NCBI RefSeq assembly: GCF_947367085.1
Contig: NZ_CANBCP010000015.1
Coordinates: 1-34,988, forward strand
DNA length: 34,988 nt
Source of the DNA: an uncultured Lactobacillus sp.
GTDB lineage: Bacteria; Bacillota; Bacilli; Lactobacillales; Lactobacillaceae
Reading direction: 5' to 3'
The notes beneath the pieces were generated by a model. That model was given only the letters and a program-made list of their open reading frames with translations, did no database searches and was not told the origin of the DNA. Positions 1-9,598 of this stretch are shown here, piece by piece. Each line of letters opens with the position of its first letter. The stretch's first letter is position 1. Both the position numbers and the translations under genes were made by a program.

Positions 1-220
1 CTATTAGTAATGGCTCAATGCCATAAGCTGTTTTAATTAAAGAAAAGATTCTACGTGCAATTGCTGGATTTTCTGTAACAATATCTAAATTAAAGTGACG
101 ATCATGCAGACCTAAAGTCCCATTCATTCTTAAAAAAGCTGCTAGTTCAGCTTTGGCATGTTCTGGATGAACAGGTAAACTAGTTAATTCCTTTTTGACG
201 TCACTTGCATATGAGCCCAT
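1..220 (-). CDS. whiA: WhiA, sporulation-regulator-like DNA-binding protein (N-terminal part, cut by window edge)
   Basis: Only the first 73 codons are present; the gene runs off the left edge. The translation starts [15 protein letters not shown] and continues with a [14 protein letters not shown] segment, which is the typical start of the WhiA N-terminal, LAGLIDADG-related domain. In other bacteria WhiA is a DNA-binding protein; in Bacillus subtilis it affects cell division and chromosome segregation. The start codon is set by AGGAG six bases upstream and by the TAATG overlap with the yvcK stop, so it is translationally coupled to yvcK. The rapZ-yvcK-whiA order is the standard Firmicutes arrangement. 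Identity is fairly sure from the N-terminus plus context, but the helix-turn-helix half cannot be seen. Confidence 0.88.
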   Translation of the reverse strand, partial: MGSYASDVKKELTSLPVHPEHAKAELAAFLRMNGTLGLHDRHFNLDIVTENPAIARRIFSLIKTAYGIEPLLI

Positions 221-1254
221 TATATCTCCTGCTTTCGACGACTATATGCTTCAAAAGCCAGATTCAAAATTTCATCAGCAACTTTTTTTCCATCATGAAA
301 TACCAAACCACTGTGCTGATCAATAAAATCTGATGTAATAACGCGACAATCCTGATCTCTTAGTCCTTCAAAATCCATTCTAACTGGTTCTAGATAAGCG
401 TCATAATCATCGGGATTAAATTTAGACATATCAATTTTTGCACCGTTAACTAACGCAGTATCAATAAAATGTCCGCCTAAATGTTCGTTAATTACTTTCA
501 CATGATCAGCCGCCGAGAAGTGGTCGGTTTCACCTTGCTGGGTCATTATATTGCAAATATAAATCACTTCTGCCTTTGTTTCTCTGACAGCTTGTCCTAA
601 GTTAGGGATCATCAAATTTGGTAAGATCGAGGTAAATAAACTTCCTGGTCCAAGGACTACGGCATCAGCCTGCATAACTGCGGCCAAAACAGGCAAAACT
701 GCCTCAGGAGTTTCATCACTATCGCTGTCAGTGACCCAGACTCTTTTAATCCGCTTATCTTTAGAGGTGATTTCAGTTTCACCAGCTTCAATAGTTCCGT
801 CAACAAACTCAGCATTCAATGTTAATGGTTCATTTGAAGCGGGAAAGATTCGACCGTCAACATGCATCATTTTGCTTAATGCTTGCACAGCATCAAAAAT
901 ATTTCCCCGCATCTCATTTAAAGCTGCAATTATTAAGTTTCCAATCGCATGTCCTGCAAAAAAATTATCTGAAGAATTAAAGCGATATTGAAAAATATCT
1001 TTTTCAGCTTGTGGGATATCTGATAGAGAAACTAAAACATTTCTGATATCTCCAGGTGGGACCACGTTAATATAATTTCTAATCGCACCAGAAGAGCCAC
1101 CATCATCTGCAACAGTAACAATAGCCGTTATTTCAGCATTCTGCTCTTTTAAAGCGTTTAAGATGACTGGCAATCCAGTACCACCGCCGATAACAACTAT
1201 TTTGGGACGTCTTCCTTTTATGACGCGGACTATTTTATTTTCGCCATATGCCAT
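220..1254 (-). CDS. yvcK: YvcK family (CofD-like) gluconeogenesis / cell-wall factor
   Basis: This 344-residue protein belongs to the YvcK/CofD-like family. The nucleotide-sugar-binding fold is visible as a GGGTGLP loop at residues 23-29, ADDGGSSG at about 49-56 and a later GPGSLFTS loop. In B. subtilis YvcK is needed for growth on gluconeogenic carbon sources and for normal cell shape; it binds UDP-sugars and no enzymatic reaction has been settled. The start at 1254 follows AGGAAGG. It lies 14 bases after the rapZ stop and overlaps whiA by one base, so all three are very likely one transcript from the rapZ promoter. Length is normal for the family. A lactobacillus has limited gluconeogenesis, so a cell-wall role is more likely here (inference). 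Confidence 0.93.
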   Translation of the reverse strand: MAYGENKIVRVIKGRRPKIVVIGGGTGLPVILNALKEQNAEITAIVTVADDGGSSGAIRNYINVVPPGDIRNVLVSLSDIPQAEKDIFQYRFNSSDNFFAGHAIGNLIIAALNEMRGNIFDAVQALSKMMHVDGRIFPASNEPLTLNAEFVDGTIEAGETEITSKDKRIKRVWVTDSDSDETPEAVLPVLAAVMQADAVVLGPGSLFTSILPNLMIPNLGQAVRETKAEVIYICNIMTQQGETDHFSAADHVKVINEHLGGHFIDTALVNGAKIDMSKFNPDDYDAYLEPVRMDFEGLRDQDCRVITSDFIDQHSGLVFHDGKKVADEILNLAFEAYSRRKQEI

Positions 1255-1268
1255 AAAAAGTCACCTTC

Positions 1269-2144
1269 CTACTTTCTAATATATCTACTTATTTCACGAT
1301 GGGAAATATCCACGGGATATTTCTTTGACAAATCCACTGCTAATTGACGAGCAATTGACACACTTCGATGCTGACCACCAGTACAACCAATTGCTATCGT
1401 CAATTTTTCTTTACCTTCTTTGATATAACCCGGAATCGCTGTTTCTAACATATCTAAGAATTTTGCATAAAAAACCTTAGTTTCTTGTTTATCCATCACA
1501 TAGTTAAATACTTTCCGATCTAAACCGGTAAATGGTTTTAATTGAGGGATATAAAATGGGTTCGGCAAAAATCTAACATCCATCACAATATCTGCATCAA
1601 TTGGAATTCCATACTTGAACCCAAAGCTCATTACTTCGATAGAAAAAGTACGTTTATGATTATCACTAAACTTATCATTTAATTTTGCCTTTAATTGCTT
1701 AGGGGTCAAGTTAGAAGTATCAATTATAATATTTGCAATATTTTTAATATCGCTTAAGATTGCTCTTTCTTGTTGGATTCCGTCTAATAATCTTCCCTTG
1801 TGAGCAAGTGGGGGTAAGCGGCGAGTTTCTTTATATCTTGAAACCAAGGCATCATCAGAAGCATCCAAAAATACAATTGTAGATTGTACATTTTGACTAT
1901 CTTCTAAGGAATTAACTTCTGTTTTTAAGTCTTTATAAAAGCTTCTAGCTCTCAAATCAATTACAACAGCTACTTTGTTGAAGTCATCTGAACTGTTGAT
2001 CAATTCCCAAAAGCTACCTAAGAGTTCTGGAGGAAGATTATCCACTACAAAATATCCCATATCTTCCAATGATTTAATTGCGACTGTCTTTCCTGCACCG
2101 CTCATACCGGTGACAATTAATAGCTGTTTCTTTTGATCTGCCAT
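1269..2144 (-). CDS. rapZ: RapZ/YvcJ nucleotide-binding protein
   Basis: The 291-residue RapZ (YvcJ) family protein shows a Walker A motif GMSGAGKT at residues 13-20 and the family's C-terminal GCTGGQHRSV motif at about 253-262. In E. coli RapZ is an RNA-binding adaptor that directs RNase E to the sRNA GlmZ, controlling amino-sugar synthesis. Gram-positive members bind and hydrolyse nucleotides, but GlmY/GlmZ are not known in lactobacilli, so the RNA role cannot be assumed. The start is well defined by AGGAGG seven bases upstream. It heads the rapZ-yvcK-whiA operon, just after an extended -10 promoter (2167-2175) and the terminator of the preceding gene. The length is standard and all motifs are intact. 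Confidence 0.94.
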   Translation of the reverse strand: MADQKKQLLIVTGMSGAGKTVAIKSLEDMGYFVVDNLPPELLGSFWELINSSDDFNKVAVVIDLRARSFYKDLKTEVNSLEDSQNVQSTIVFLDASDDALVSRYKETRRLPPLAHKGRLLDGIQQERAILSDIKNIANIIIDTSNLTPKQLKAKLNDKFSDNHKRTFSIEVMSFGFKYGIPIDADIVMDVRFLPNPFYIPQLKPFTGLDRKVFNYVMDKQETKVFYAKFLDMLETAIPGYIKEGKEKLTIAIGCTGGQHRSVSIARQLAVDLSKKYPVDISHREISRYIRK

Positions 2145-2164
2145 AATTGTGCCTCCTAACTTAA

Positions 2165-2190
2165 AAATTATAACACACCGGGTGTATCAT
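2165..2190 (-). promoter_or_regulatory. rapZ operon promoter with overlapping palindrome
   Basis: On the minus strand an extended -10 element, TGTTATAAT, occupies 2167-2175, about 20 bases upstream of the rapZ ribosome binding site. No good -35 is visible, as is common for extended -10 promoters. Directly upstream and touching it is the near-palindrome ATACACCcGGTGTGT (about 2173-2187 on the plus strand), placed where a repressor or activator could act. The promoter call is reasonable; the operator call is inference. Confidence 0.6.
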
Positions 2191-2205
2191 TTTATTTTTA
2201 GCCAC

Positions 2206-2230
2206 AAAAAAAGCCTCAGAATCCTGAGAC
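2206..2230 (-). terminator. Intrinsic terminator after the HdeD-like gene
   Basis: Read on the minus strand, GTCTCAG-GATT-CTGAGGC forms a 7-bp stem with one G-U pair and a 4-base loop, followed by seven T residues. It starts 11 bases after the stop of the HdeD-like gene and separates it from the rapZ promoter. Confidence 0.9.
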
Positions 2231-2241
2231 TTTACAAAAAC

Positions 2242-2784
2242 TTAACGATGCATCCAAGCCATCATGATTTCATTGAAACCAAATACTAGTAACCAAAAGG
2301 CAACCAAGTAAACCATGGTAATAGCGGCAATAACTGGATTGAAGAGTAAAACAATTGCAATAATTAAACTGATAATACTTAATATTAAACTAAATACAAA
2401 GTAACCAGTTGAATATTGACGTAAGTGAACTGAAAAAACAATACCGACAATTGAGTCTACCAAGAACCAAATTGCAAACAAAATAGCTAATGTTAAACCA
2501 CCAACTGCTCTTGAAGCCAAGAATAAGATACCAATAATAATATCAATGATTCCTGATAAGATCGTTACCCAGCTCAAATCAAACAAGTTTCTAAATCTTG
2601 CATAAGCAGAAATCCATAAAATACCCTGCATGATTGAAAGGATACCAAATAGGAAAACGAAAGCTTTAAAACTTCTATCAGGGTAACTCATAACAAGAAT
2701 ACCCGCTACGACTAACAAAATACCTCCGACTAAAGCACCCCAGTCAAAGCCTTGATGCTTATCAGAGCCAGAATAATTATTCAT
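2242..2784 (-). CDS. HdeD/DUF308 family six-helix membrane protein
   Basis: A 180-residue, strongly hydrophobic protein with about six membrane helices (roughly residues 16-33, 41-58, 70-88, 90-112, 121-142 and 148-172) arranged as three helix pairs, the layout of the HdeD/DUF308 family. E. coli HdeD is linked to acid resistance, but the molecular function of the Gram-positive proteins is unknown. I chose the ATG at 2784 (MNNYSGSD) because a strong GGGAGG lies seven bases before it; an in-frame ATG at 2805 lacks such a site. It starts 47 bases after the uvrA stop, with no terminator between them and no convincing promoter, so it may be co-transcribed with uvrBA. Its own terminator follows at 2206-2230. 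The family call is good; the function is not known. Confidence 0.85.
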   Translation of the reverse strand: MNNYSGSDKHQGFDWGALVGGILLVVAGILVMSYPDRSFKAFVFLFGILSIMQGILWISAYARFRNLFDLSWVTILSGIIDIIIGILFLASRAVGGLTLAILFAIWFLVDSIVGIVFSVHLRQYSTGYFVFSLILSIISLIIAIVLLFNPVIAAITMVYLVAFWLLVFGFNEIMMAWMHR

Positions 2785-2831
2785 TTCAATTTCCTCCCTG
2801 ATCACATTTTACTCTTAATTTATAAAAAATC

Positions 2832-5681
2832 TTAACTTTTAGCCTTTTTATTTTCTTTCGTTAATTTAGTATCTCTTTGTAAAACTGGCTTAAGATATTG
2901 ACCAGTATAGCTTTCTTTAACTTTGACTAAATCTTCAGGAGTTCCAGTAGCAACAATTTGACCACCACCTTCTCCTCCTTCAGGACCTAAATCAATTAAC
3001 CAATCTGCATTCTTAATCACATCTAAATTATGTTCAATAATTAGTACTGTATTTCCTTCATCGACCAATCGTTGAAGGACCTCTAAAAGACGCTTAATAT
3101 CATCGGTATGTAAACCAGTCGTCGGCTCATCAAGAATATAGAAATTGTTACCAGTAGAAAGTTTTTGTAACTCACCAGCTAATTTCATTCTTTGAGCTTC
3201 GCCACCTGATAAAGTTGTTGCAGACTGACCTAACTTAACATAGCCTAGTCCAACATCTACGATAGTCTGCAATTTTCGATGGATTTTTGGAATATTCTCA
3301 AAGAACTTGCAAGCCTCATTAATTGTCATATCTAAAACCTGCGAAATGTTCTTCTCACGGTAAGTAACTTCTAAAGTTTCAGAGTTATAACGACTGCCGT
3401 GACAAACTTCACAAGGAACATAAACATCCGGTAAGAAATTCATCTCAATTTTGATAATTCCATCACCATGACAGGCCTCACAGCGCCCTCCTTTGACATT
3501 AAATGAAAATCTAGCTTTTGTATAACCACGCATTTTAGCTTCATTAGTTTGAGCAAAAAGTGCTCTTATATCATCAAAAACAGAAGTATATGTTGCTGGA
3601 TTACTACGGGGAGTTCTACCGATTGGGCTTTGGTCAATATCAATAATTTTTTCGATATTCTTATAACCAGTGATCGATTTAAATTTACCAGGCTTTTCTG
3701 AATTATTGTTTAGCTTTTGCGCTAAAGCTCTCTTCAAAATCAAGTTAACTAAAGTTGATTTTCCAGACCCTGACACACCTGTAACAACAACAAACTTACC
3801 TAATGGAAAGGTAACATCGATATCTTTTAAATTATTTTCTTGGGCGCCTTTTATCTTGATAGATTTCCCATTACCTGAGCGTCTACTTAAAGGAACGGGT
3901 ACAAATTTTTCACCTGAAAGATACTGGCCGGTCAGAGATTTCGGATTCTTCATCACTTGCTCGGGAGTACCAGCGGCCATAACTTGACCACCATACACAC
4001 CAGCCCCAGGCCCCATATCAATTAAGTAGTCGGCTTGACGCATTGTCTCATCATCATGTTCAACAACAATTAGAGAATTACCGAGATCCCGCATCTTTTT
4101 TAAAGACGAAATCAATCGGTCATTATCTCGCTGATGCAATCCAATTGAAGGTTCATCTAAGATATACATAACACCAGATAAGTTAGATCCAATTTGTGTA
4201 GCTAGTCGTATTCTTTGTGCTTCTCCACCTGAAAGAGTACGAGCAGACCGAGAAAGAGTTAGATAGTCTAAGCCTACATTAATTAAAAAGGTTAACCGAT
4301 CATCTACTTCTTTTAAAATTGGCTTTGCAATCATTTCATCTTGATCTGAAAGCTTCACTTCTTCGAAAAAGCTTAGAGCTTTTTCAATAGAGAGATCAGA
4401 AGCTTGAGCAATATCTAATCCGTTTACTTTAACTGCCAAAGCTTTTTCATTTAGTCGCTTACCATGACACACTGGACAAGTCAATTCTGTCATGTACTTG
4501 CCCATTGCATCCCTCATAAAACTAGACATCGGATGATTATAACGACGATCAATATTATTAATGATTCCTTCAAATTCTTGAATTGTATCATTTACACCAA
4601 AATCACCGTGCAAGTGAAACTTAATCTTCTTTTTATTACCATATAAAATAGTTTCCCTTTGCTTTTTAGTTAATTTGGCAAAGGGCTTATCCATTGGAAT
4701 TGATAAAGCTTCACAAGCTTGAGTAAGCATTTCAGTATAATACTTTGAATTTTTCCAAGGACTCAAAGCACCTTCTTGAAGAGATAAAGTCTTATCAGGA
4801 ATAACCAAGTCTTCATCAACCGCTAGTTTCATTCCCAAGCCGTCACAATTACTGCAGGCACCAAATGGAGCATTAAAAGAAAATAATCTAGGCTCCATCT
4901 CACCTACAGTAAAACCACATTTGGGACATGCATAAAACTCGGAAAAGTTAATTTTTTTATCTCCGATAACATCGATATCCATATAACCTTCAGAAAGTCT
5001 AAGGGCGGCTTCAATTGAGTCAAATAGACGACTGCGAATGCTTTCTTTAACAATGAGTCTATCAACAACTATATCAATTGAGTGTTTCTTATTTTTATCT
5101 AACTCAAATTCTTCACTGATATCATGCATCTCACCATCAACGATGACACGCACATATCCCGCACGTTGAATTCTTTTAAAGACCTCTTTATGTTCACCGC
5201 GTTTAGCGCGAATTACTGGAGATAGTACTTGAATTTTGGTTCTTTCAGGTAGTGCCATCACTCTGTCTACCATTTGATCAACACTTTGACTTTCAATCAA
5301 AGTACCGTCATTAGGACAAATTGGCTTACCTACTCTTGCCCAAAGTAATCTCAAATAATCATTAATTTCAGTTACAGTTCCTACAGTTGAACGCGGATTA
5401 TGTGAGGTAGTTTTTTGATCAATAGAAATTGCTGGATTTAAACCGTCAATTGAATCAACATCCGCCTTATCCATTTGACCTAAAAATTGACGAGCATAAC
5501 TAGATAAGGATTCAACATATCGTCTACGCCCTTCAGCATAAAGCGTATCAAAAGCTAAGGAACTTTTTCCTGATCCAGATAAACCCGTTACAACTACTAA
5601 CTTGTCTTTTGGAATAGTTAGGCTAATGTCTTTTAAATTATGTTCACGTGCTCCGTGAATGACAATTTTATCATTTGCCAT
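2832..5681 (-). CDS. uvrA: UvrA, excinuclease ABC subunit A
   Basis: The damage-recognition ATPase of nucleotide excision repair, which loads UvrB onto lesions. The 949-residue protein has two ABC ATPase modules: Walker A GLSGSGKS at 33-40 with signature [12 protein letters not shown], and a second Walker [10 protein letters not shown] with [12 protein letters not shown]. Zinc-binding cysteine clusters are intact: CPKC...CSNC in the first half, CPVC, and CEAC...CEVC in the second half. Length is normal for UvrA. The gene overlaps the uvrB 3' end by 11 bases and its AGGAG lies inside uvrB, so the two are translationally coupled. Regulation is expected through the SOS-type box before uvrB. The C-terminal Lys-rich tail is unremarkable. 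Confidence 0.98.
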   Translation of the reverse strand: MANDKIVIHGAREHNLKDISLTIPKDKLVVVTGLSGSGKSSLAFDTLYAEGRRRYVESLSSYARQFLGQMDKADVDSIDGLNPAISIDQKTTSHNPRSTVGTVTEINDYLRLLWARVGKPICPNDGTLIESQSVDQMVDRVMALPERTKIQVLSPVIRAKRGEHKEVFKRIQRAGYVRVIVDGEMHDISEEFELDKNKKHSIDIVVDRLIVKESIRSRLFDSIEAALRLSEGYMDIDVIGDKKINFSEFYACPKCGFTVGEMEPRLFSFNAPFGACSNCDGLGMKLAVDEDLVIPDKTLSLQEGALSPWKNSKYYTEMLTQACEALSIPMDKPFAKLTKKQRETILYGNKKKIKFHLHGDFGVNDTIQEFEGIINNIDRRYNHPMSSFMRDAMGKYMTELTCPVCHGKRLNEKALAVKVNGLDIAQASDLSIEKALSFFEEVKLSDQDEMIAKPILKEVDDRLTFLINVGLDYLTLSRSARTLSGGEAQRIRLATQIGSNLSGVMYILDEPSIGLHQRDNDRLISSLKKMRDLGNSLIVVEHDDETMRQADYLIDMGPGAGVYGGQVMAAGTPEQVMKNPKSLTGQYLSGEKFVPVPLSRRSGNGKSIKIKGAQENNLKDIDVTFPLGKFVVVTGVSGSGKSTLVNLILKRALAQKLNNNSEKPGKFKSITGYKNIEKIIDIDQSPIGRTPRSNPATYTSVFDDIRALFAQTNEAKMRGYTKARFSFNVKGGRCEACHGDGIIKIEMNFLPDVYVPCEVCHGSRYNSETLEVTYREKNISQVLDMTINEACKFFENIPKIHRKLQTIVDVGLGYVKLGQSATTLSGGEAQRMKLAGELQKLSTGNNFYILDEPTTGLHTDDIKRLLEVLQRLVDEGNTVLIIEHNLDVIKNADWLIDLGPEGGEGGGQIVATGTPEDLVKVKESYTGQYLKPVLQRDTKLTKENKKAKS

Positions 5682-7716
5682 TTATCTTTGCTCCTTTTTT
5701 AGTTTTCTTATTTGTAATTTGTTTTTTTAAATCCATAATCGCATCACGCAAGTTAGCTGCTTCTTCGAAATCTAACTTTTTAGCTGCTTCTTGCATTTGA
5801 GCAGTTAAGTTTTTAATCATGGTCTGCTTCTGCTTCTTAGTCAATTCATCAAAGTTAAGATCACTAAAGCTTTCTTTCTTATCATCTGAATTTTCATTAT
5901 TTTTAGTAGCAGAAATCACGTCACGAATTGGTTTAACAATAGTCTTTGGAGTAATCCCGTGCTTTTGGTTAAATTCCATCTGCAACTGACGTCGACGGTT
6001 TGTTGCATCAATAGCTTCCTTCATAGAATCAGTAATCGTATCGGCATACATAATAACTTGACCATTAGCATTACGTGCTGCACGTCCAATCGTCTGAACC
6101 AAAGGCCTAGTTGAGCGCAAAAAGCCTTCTTTATCTGCATCTAAAATAGCAACTAAAGAAACTTCTGGTACATCAATACCTTCTCTTAAAAGGTTAATTC
6201 CAATCAAAACATCGAATTTACCCAAACGCAAATCTCGAATTATTTGCATTCTTTCAAGAGTTTTAATATCGGAGTGGAGATAACGAACTTTTATACCTAG
6301 ATCTTTAAGATAATCAGTTAAATCTTCGGCCATCTTCTTAGTCAAGGTTGTTACAAAGACACGTTCATTTTTCTCAATACGTTTATTAATTTCTCCTACC
6401 AAATCATCAATTTGTCCATCAATTGGACGCACGTCAATTTTAGGATCAAGTAATCCTGTAGGACGGATTATTTGCTCAACTTTGTTATTCGTCCGACTTA
6501 ATTCGTAATCTCCTGGGGTGGCAGACACATACATGATCTGATGAACATGTTTTTCAAATTCTTCCAATTTCAAAGGACGATTATCAAGAGCTGAAGGCAG
6601 TCTGAAACCATAATCAATCAAAGTTTCTTTTCGTTTACGATCACCATTATACATCGCCTTGATTTCTGGCATTGTAGCATGTGATTCATCAATTAAAATC
6701 AAAAAGTCATCCGGGAAGAAGTCCAATAAAGTATACGGAGGTTCTCCAGCTTTTCGACCATCCATATAACGTGAATAGTTCTCAATCCCATTGGTATAAC
6801 CAACTTCACTCATCATTTCAATATCGTAAGTGGTTCTTTGTTTGATCCGCTGAGCTTCAAGAAGTTTACCTTCACCTTCAAATTTTTTAACCTGAAGGTT
6901 CATTTCATCCTTAATACCGGCTAAAGCGCGCTTCATTTTTTCATCGTTAGTCATAAAGTGAGTTGCCGGAAAGAGTGAAACTTGCTCTCTTTCACCGATT
7001 ATTTCACCAGTCAAAGAATCAACTTCTACAATGCGATCGATTTCATCGCCAAAAAATTCAACTCTAAATGAATGTTCAGAATTGCCAGCAGGAAAAATCT
7101 CAACGATATCCCCACGAACACGAAAACGTCCACGTTGAAAATCGATATCATTTCTATCGTATTGAATATTCACTAAATCCCTAAGTAATAAATCACGACT
7201 GTATTCTTGACCTTCTCTTAAAGAAATTACGCTTTTGGCATATTCATTAGGATCACCTAAACCAAAAATTGAAGAAACTGAAGCTACAACAATTGTGTCA
7301 TTTCGTTCCATCAAAGCAGAAGTAGCTGCATGACGAAGTTGATCGATCTCATCGTTGATTGATGAGTCTTTTTCGATATAAGTATCTGAGCTCGGTACAT
7401 AAGCTTCAGGTTGATAGTAATCGTAGTATGAAACAAAGTATTCGACAGCATTATTTGGAAAAAATTGTTTAAATTCACCGTATAATTGACCAACTAAAGT
7501 TTTATTATGAGAAATCACCAAAGTTGGTTTATTTAAACGCGCGATCACATTCGCCATAGTAAAAGTCTTACCAGTCCCAGTTGCACCTTCTAGGATTTGT
7601 TCTTTTTCACCATTTTGAAAACCAGTGGTTAACTTATCGATAGCTTGCTCTTGGTCACCAGCTGGTTTAAATTTTGAGACAAGCTCGAATTTACGATCTT
7701 TTTGACGTCTAATCAT
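5671..7716 (-). CDS. uvrB: UvrB, excinuclease ABC subunit B
   Basis: The damage-verifying helicase-like subunit that receives DNA from UvrA and recruits UvrC. Visible features are Walker [10 protein letters not shown] near the N-terminus, the beta-hairpin segment [12 protein letters not shown] that inserts between strands, the Walker B/DEAH-like [10 protein letters not shown], helicase motif [11 protein letters not shown], and a C-terminal UVR domain (about the last 45 residues, [13 protein letters not shown]) that contacts UvrC. I start it at the ATG at 7716 (MIRRQKDRK, 681 residues) because GGAGGG lies just upstream; a TTG at 7734 in frame would overlap that site. A terminator hairpin (7733-7760) sits immediately before this ribosome binding site and an SOS-type box lies at 7787-7800. 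Confidence 0.97.
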   Translation of the reverse strand: MIRRQKDRKFELVSKFKPAGDQEQAIDKLTTGFQNGEKEQILEGATGTGKTFTMANVIARLNKPTLVISHNKTLVGQLYGEFKQFFPNNAVEYFVSYYDYYQPEAYVPSSDTYIEKDSSINDEIDQLRHAATSALMERNDTIVVASVSSIFGLGDPNEYAKSVISLREGQEYSRDLLLRDLVNIQYDRNDIDFQRGRFRVRGDIVEIFPAGNSEHSFRVEFFGDEIDRIVEVDSLTGEIIGEREQVSLFPATHFMTNDEKMKRALAGIKDEMNLQVKKFEGEGKLLEAQRIKQRTTYDIEMMSEVGYTNGIENYSRYMDGRKAGEPPYTLLDFFPDDFLILIDESHATMPEIKAMYNGDRKRKETLIDYGFRLPSALDNRPLKLEEFEKHVHQIMYVSATPGDYELSRTNNKVEQIIRPTGLLDPKIDVRPIDGQIDDLVGEINKRIEKNERVFVTTLTKKMAEDLTDYLKDLGIKVRYLHSDIKTLERMQIIRDLRLGKFDVLIGINLLREGIDVPEVSLVAILDADKEGFLRSTRPLVQTIGRAARNANGQVIMYADTITDSMKEAIDATNRRRQLQMEFNQKHGITPKTIVKPIRDVISATKNNENSDDKKESFSDLNFDELTKKQKQTMIKNLTAQMQEAAKKLDFEEAANLRDAIMDLKKQITNKKTKKGAKINGK

Positions 7717-7732
7717 ATTTCTTGCCCTCCGC

Positions 7733-7760
7733 AAAAAAAGTTGGACCTGAGCCCAACTTT
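7733..7760 (-). terminator. Intrinsic terminator between pgm and uvrB
   Basis: On the minus strand AAAGTTGG-GCTCAGGT-CCAACTTT is an 8-bp perfect stem with an 8-base loop, running into a seven-T tract. It should end the glycogen operon, whose last stop codon lies at 7816. Oddly, the T tract abuts the uvrB ribosome binding site (GCGGAGGG), so any uvrB transcript starting in 7761-7815 must also pass through it. Confidence 0.88.
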
Positions 7761-7786
7761 AACTTAATATTACTATTCTACTACAT

Positions 7787-7800
7787 CGAACGTATTTTCG
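7787..7800. promoter_or_regulatory. SOS (LexA/DinR) box upstream of uvrB
   Basis: CGAACGTATTTTCG matches 13 of the 14 positions of the Gram-positive DinR/LexA consensus CGAACRNRYGTTCG. It lies in the 99-base gap between pgm and uvrB. A possible -10, TAGAAT on the minus strand (7775-7780), follows six bases later, which would put the box inside the core promoter. uvrBA is a classical SOS target, which supports the call. The -35 is not convincing. Confidence 0.75.
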
Positions 7801-7815
7801 CACGAATTTTTACTT

Positions 7816-9540
7816 TTATTTTAAAAGTTCTGCAAGAGCAGTTTGATAATCTTCTGCCGCTTTTTCTGCTTCTTCAATTGTAGCTCGGTTTACACCAACA
7901 TAAGCCTTGATAACTGGTTCCGTACCTGAAGGCCGTAAAGCAACCCAAGTTTCATCATCTAAGAAGTACTTCAAAACATTTGATTCAGGGAAACCTTCAA
8001 GTGGAGTTACTTTGCCATCTTCAATAGTTTCCTTCTTTAAAAAGTCTTGAATCTTAAGTACCTTAGTGCCATTAATTTCACTTAAGTGTTCATTACGAAG
8101 CTTACTCATCAATTCAGCCATCTTCTTTTGACCACCAATACCAGGCATTTCAATAGCACGGGTAATTTCATATGCAACACCATATTTTTGCCAAATTTCT
8201 TGTAAACCATCAAAGACAGTCATGCCTCTTGAAGCATAGTAACTTGCCACTTCCGCAAACATTAATGCTCCTTGCATGGCATCTTTATCACGAGCAAATG
8301 GCTTAAACAAGTAACCGTAGCTTTCTTCAAATCCCATTAAGAACTTGCCGTCTTTTTCTTTATTCATCCGGTCAACTTCTTCACCAATGTATTTGAAACC
8401 TGTTAAAACATGTTTAGTTTTAATACCAAAATCTTTAGCGATCTTAAATGGCAAAGCACTTGAAACTACGGAAGTGACAATTTCATAGTCACTTGAAAGT
8501 TTGTTGCTTTCTTTTAAGTGGACTAATAAGTAATAAGACATTAAGGTAGCGATTTGGTTTCCAGTTAAAACTTGGAAACTACCATCACTTTTTCTTACTG
8601 CTGCACCCATTCTATCAGCATCTGGGTCAGTAGCAATAATTACGTTAGCATTGACTTCATCAGCTAATTTAAATCCAGGTTCAAAAACATCACGATATTC
8701 AGGATTTGGCTTAATGGTAGTTGGAAATTCTGGGTCAATAATTGATTGACTTGCAACAGGAATTACATTGTCAAAGCCACCTTGTCTAAATGCACGATCA
8801 TAAAGCATCTTGCCTGTTCCGTGAAGAGGAGTGTAGATAATTTTTAACTTATCTGCATTGGCTTTAACCATTTCTTTATCAACGGTGACTTTTTTCAGCT
8901 CTTCAAGATATGCTTCATCGACATCTTCACCAATAAGTTGAAGTGAACCATTTTGACGTAGTTTTTCAACTTGATCAGCTTTAATATCAAATATATTTTC
9001 GACTTTTTGAGCAAACTCAAATAATCTGTCGGCATTTTCTGGAGCCATTTGGGCACCATCTTCTCCATAAGCCTTGTAACCATTATATTGCTTAGCATTA
9101 TGAGAAGCAGTGATATTAATACCAGCATAGGTATGTAAATGTCTTACTGCATATGATAACTCTGGAGTTGGACGTAAATCATCAAATAAATATACATGAA
9201 TTCCATGAGTGGCTAAAATTCTTGCTGCATACTGTGCAAATTCTCTAGAATGATAACGAGAATCAAATGAAATTACAACTCCACGTTTTTTGGCTTCTTC
9301 ACCTTTTTCATCAATTAAACGAGCCATCCCTTCAGTTACACGGGCAATAGTGAACAAATTAATTCTATTTGTTCCTGGCTCTAATTTTCCACGCATTCCT
9401 GCGGTACCAAAATTAATGTCTTGACCAAAAGCATCTTCAACCCATGACTGGTCTTTGCCCAGAGTATCGAGCTGGTCTTGTAAATAATCTGGTAAATTAT
9501 CTGCTGCTTTCCATTGTTCAAAAATCTCTTGTGCGTCCAT
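7816..9540 (-). CDS. pgm: Alpha-phosphoglucomutase / phosphomannomutase family
   Basis: Interconverts glucose-1-phosphate and glucose-6-phosphate, linking glycogen to glycolysis. The 574-residue protein belongs to the alpha-D-phosphohexomutase superfamily: phosphoserine loop TASHN at 144-148 (Ser146), metal-binding DPDADR at 305-310, sugar-binding GFEESYGY, and phosphate-binding RPSGTEP at 536-542. It is therefore the alpha type and not a HAD-fold beta-phosphoglucomutase, as fits a partner of GlgP and GlgC, which make and use alpha-glucose-1-P. The start at 9540 follows AGAGG. It lies 58 bases after amy; a TATAAT at 9569-9574 in that gap could give it a secondary promoter, though no -35 is evident. 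It is the last gene before the terminator at 7733-7760. Confidence 0.95.
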   Translation of the reverse strand: MDAQEIFEQWKAADNLPDYLQDQLDTLGKDQSWVEDAFGQDINFGTAGMRGKLEPGTNRINLFTIARVTEGMARLIDEKGEEAKKRGVVISFDSRYHSREFAQYAARILATHGIHVYLFDDLRPTPELSYAVRHLHTYAGINITASHNAKQYNGYKAYGEDGAQMAPENADRLFEFAQKVENIFDIKADQVEKLRQNGSLQLIGEDVDEAYLEELKKVTVDKEMVKANADKLKIIYTPLHGTGKMLYDRAFRQGGFDNVIPVASQSIIDPEFPTTIKPNPEYRDVFEPGFKLADEVNANVIIATDPDADRMGAAVRKSDGSFQVLTGNQIATLMSYYLLVHLKESNKLSSDYEIVTSVVSSALPFKIAKDFGIKTKHVLTGFKYIGEEVDRMNKEKDGKFLMGFEESYGYLFKPFARDKDAMQGALMFAEVASYYASRGMTVFDGLQEIWQKYGVAYEITRAIEMPGIGGQKKMAELMSKLRNEHLSEINGTKVLKIQDFLKKETIEDGKVTPLEGFPESNVLKYFLDDETWVALRPSGTEPVIKAYVGVNRATIEEAEKAAEDYQTALAELLK

Positions 9541-9598
9541 AGGAACCTCTATTCATAATCAATTAATCATTATAATTTTACTCTTATCAGAAAAATAA

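Noticed and set aside
731-991. Plus-strand open frame of 86 codons inside yvcK
   Set aside because: It is antisense to a clear gene, has no ribosome binding site or family character, and is typical of shadow frames in AT-rich coding DNA. The same applies to the other short frames inside uvrA, uvrB, glgP, glgD, glgC, glgB, secA and rny.
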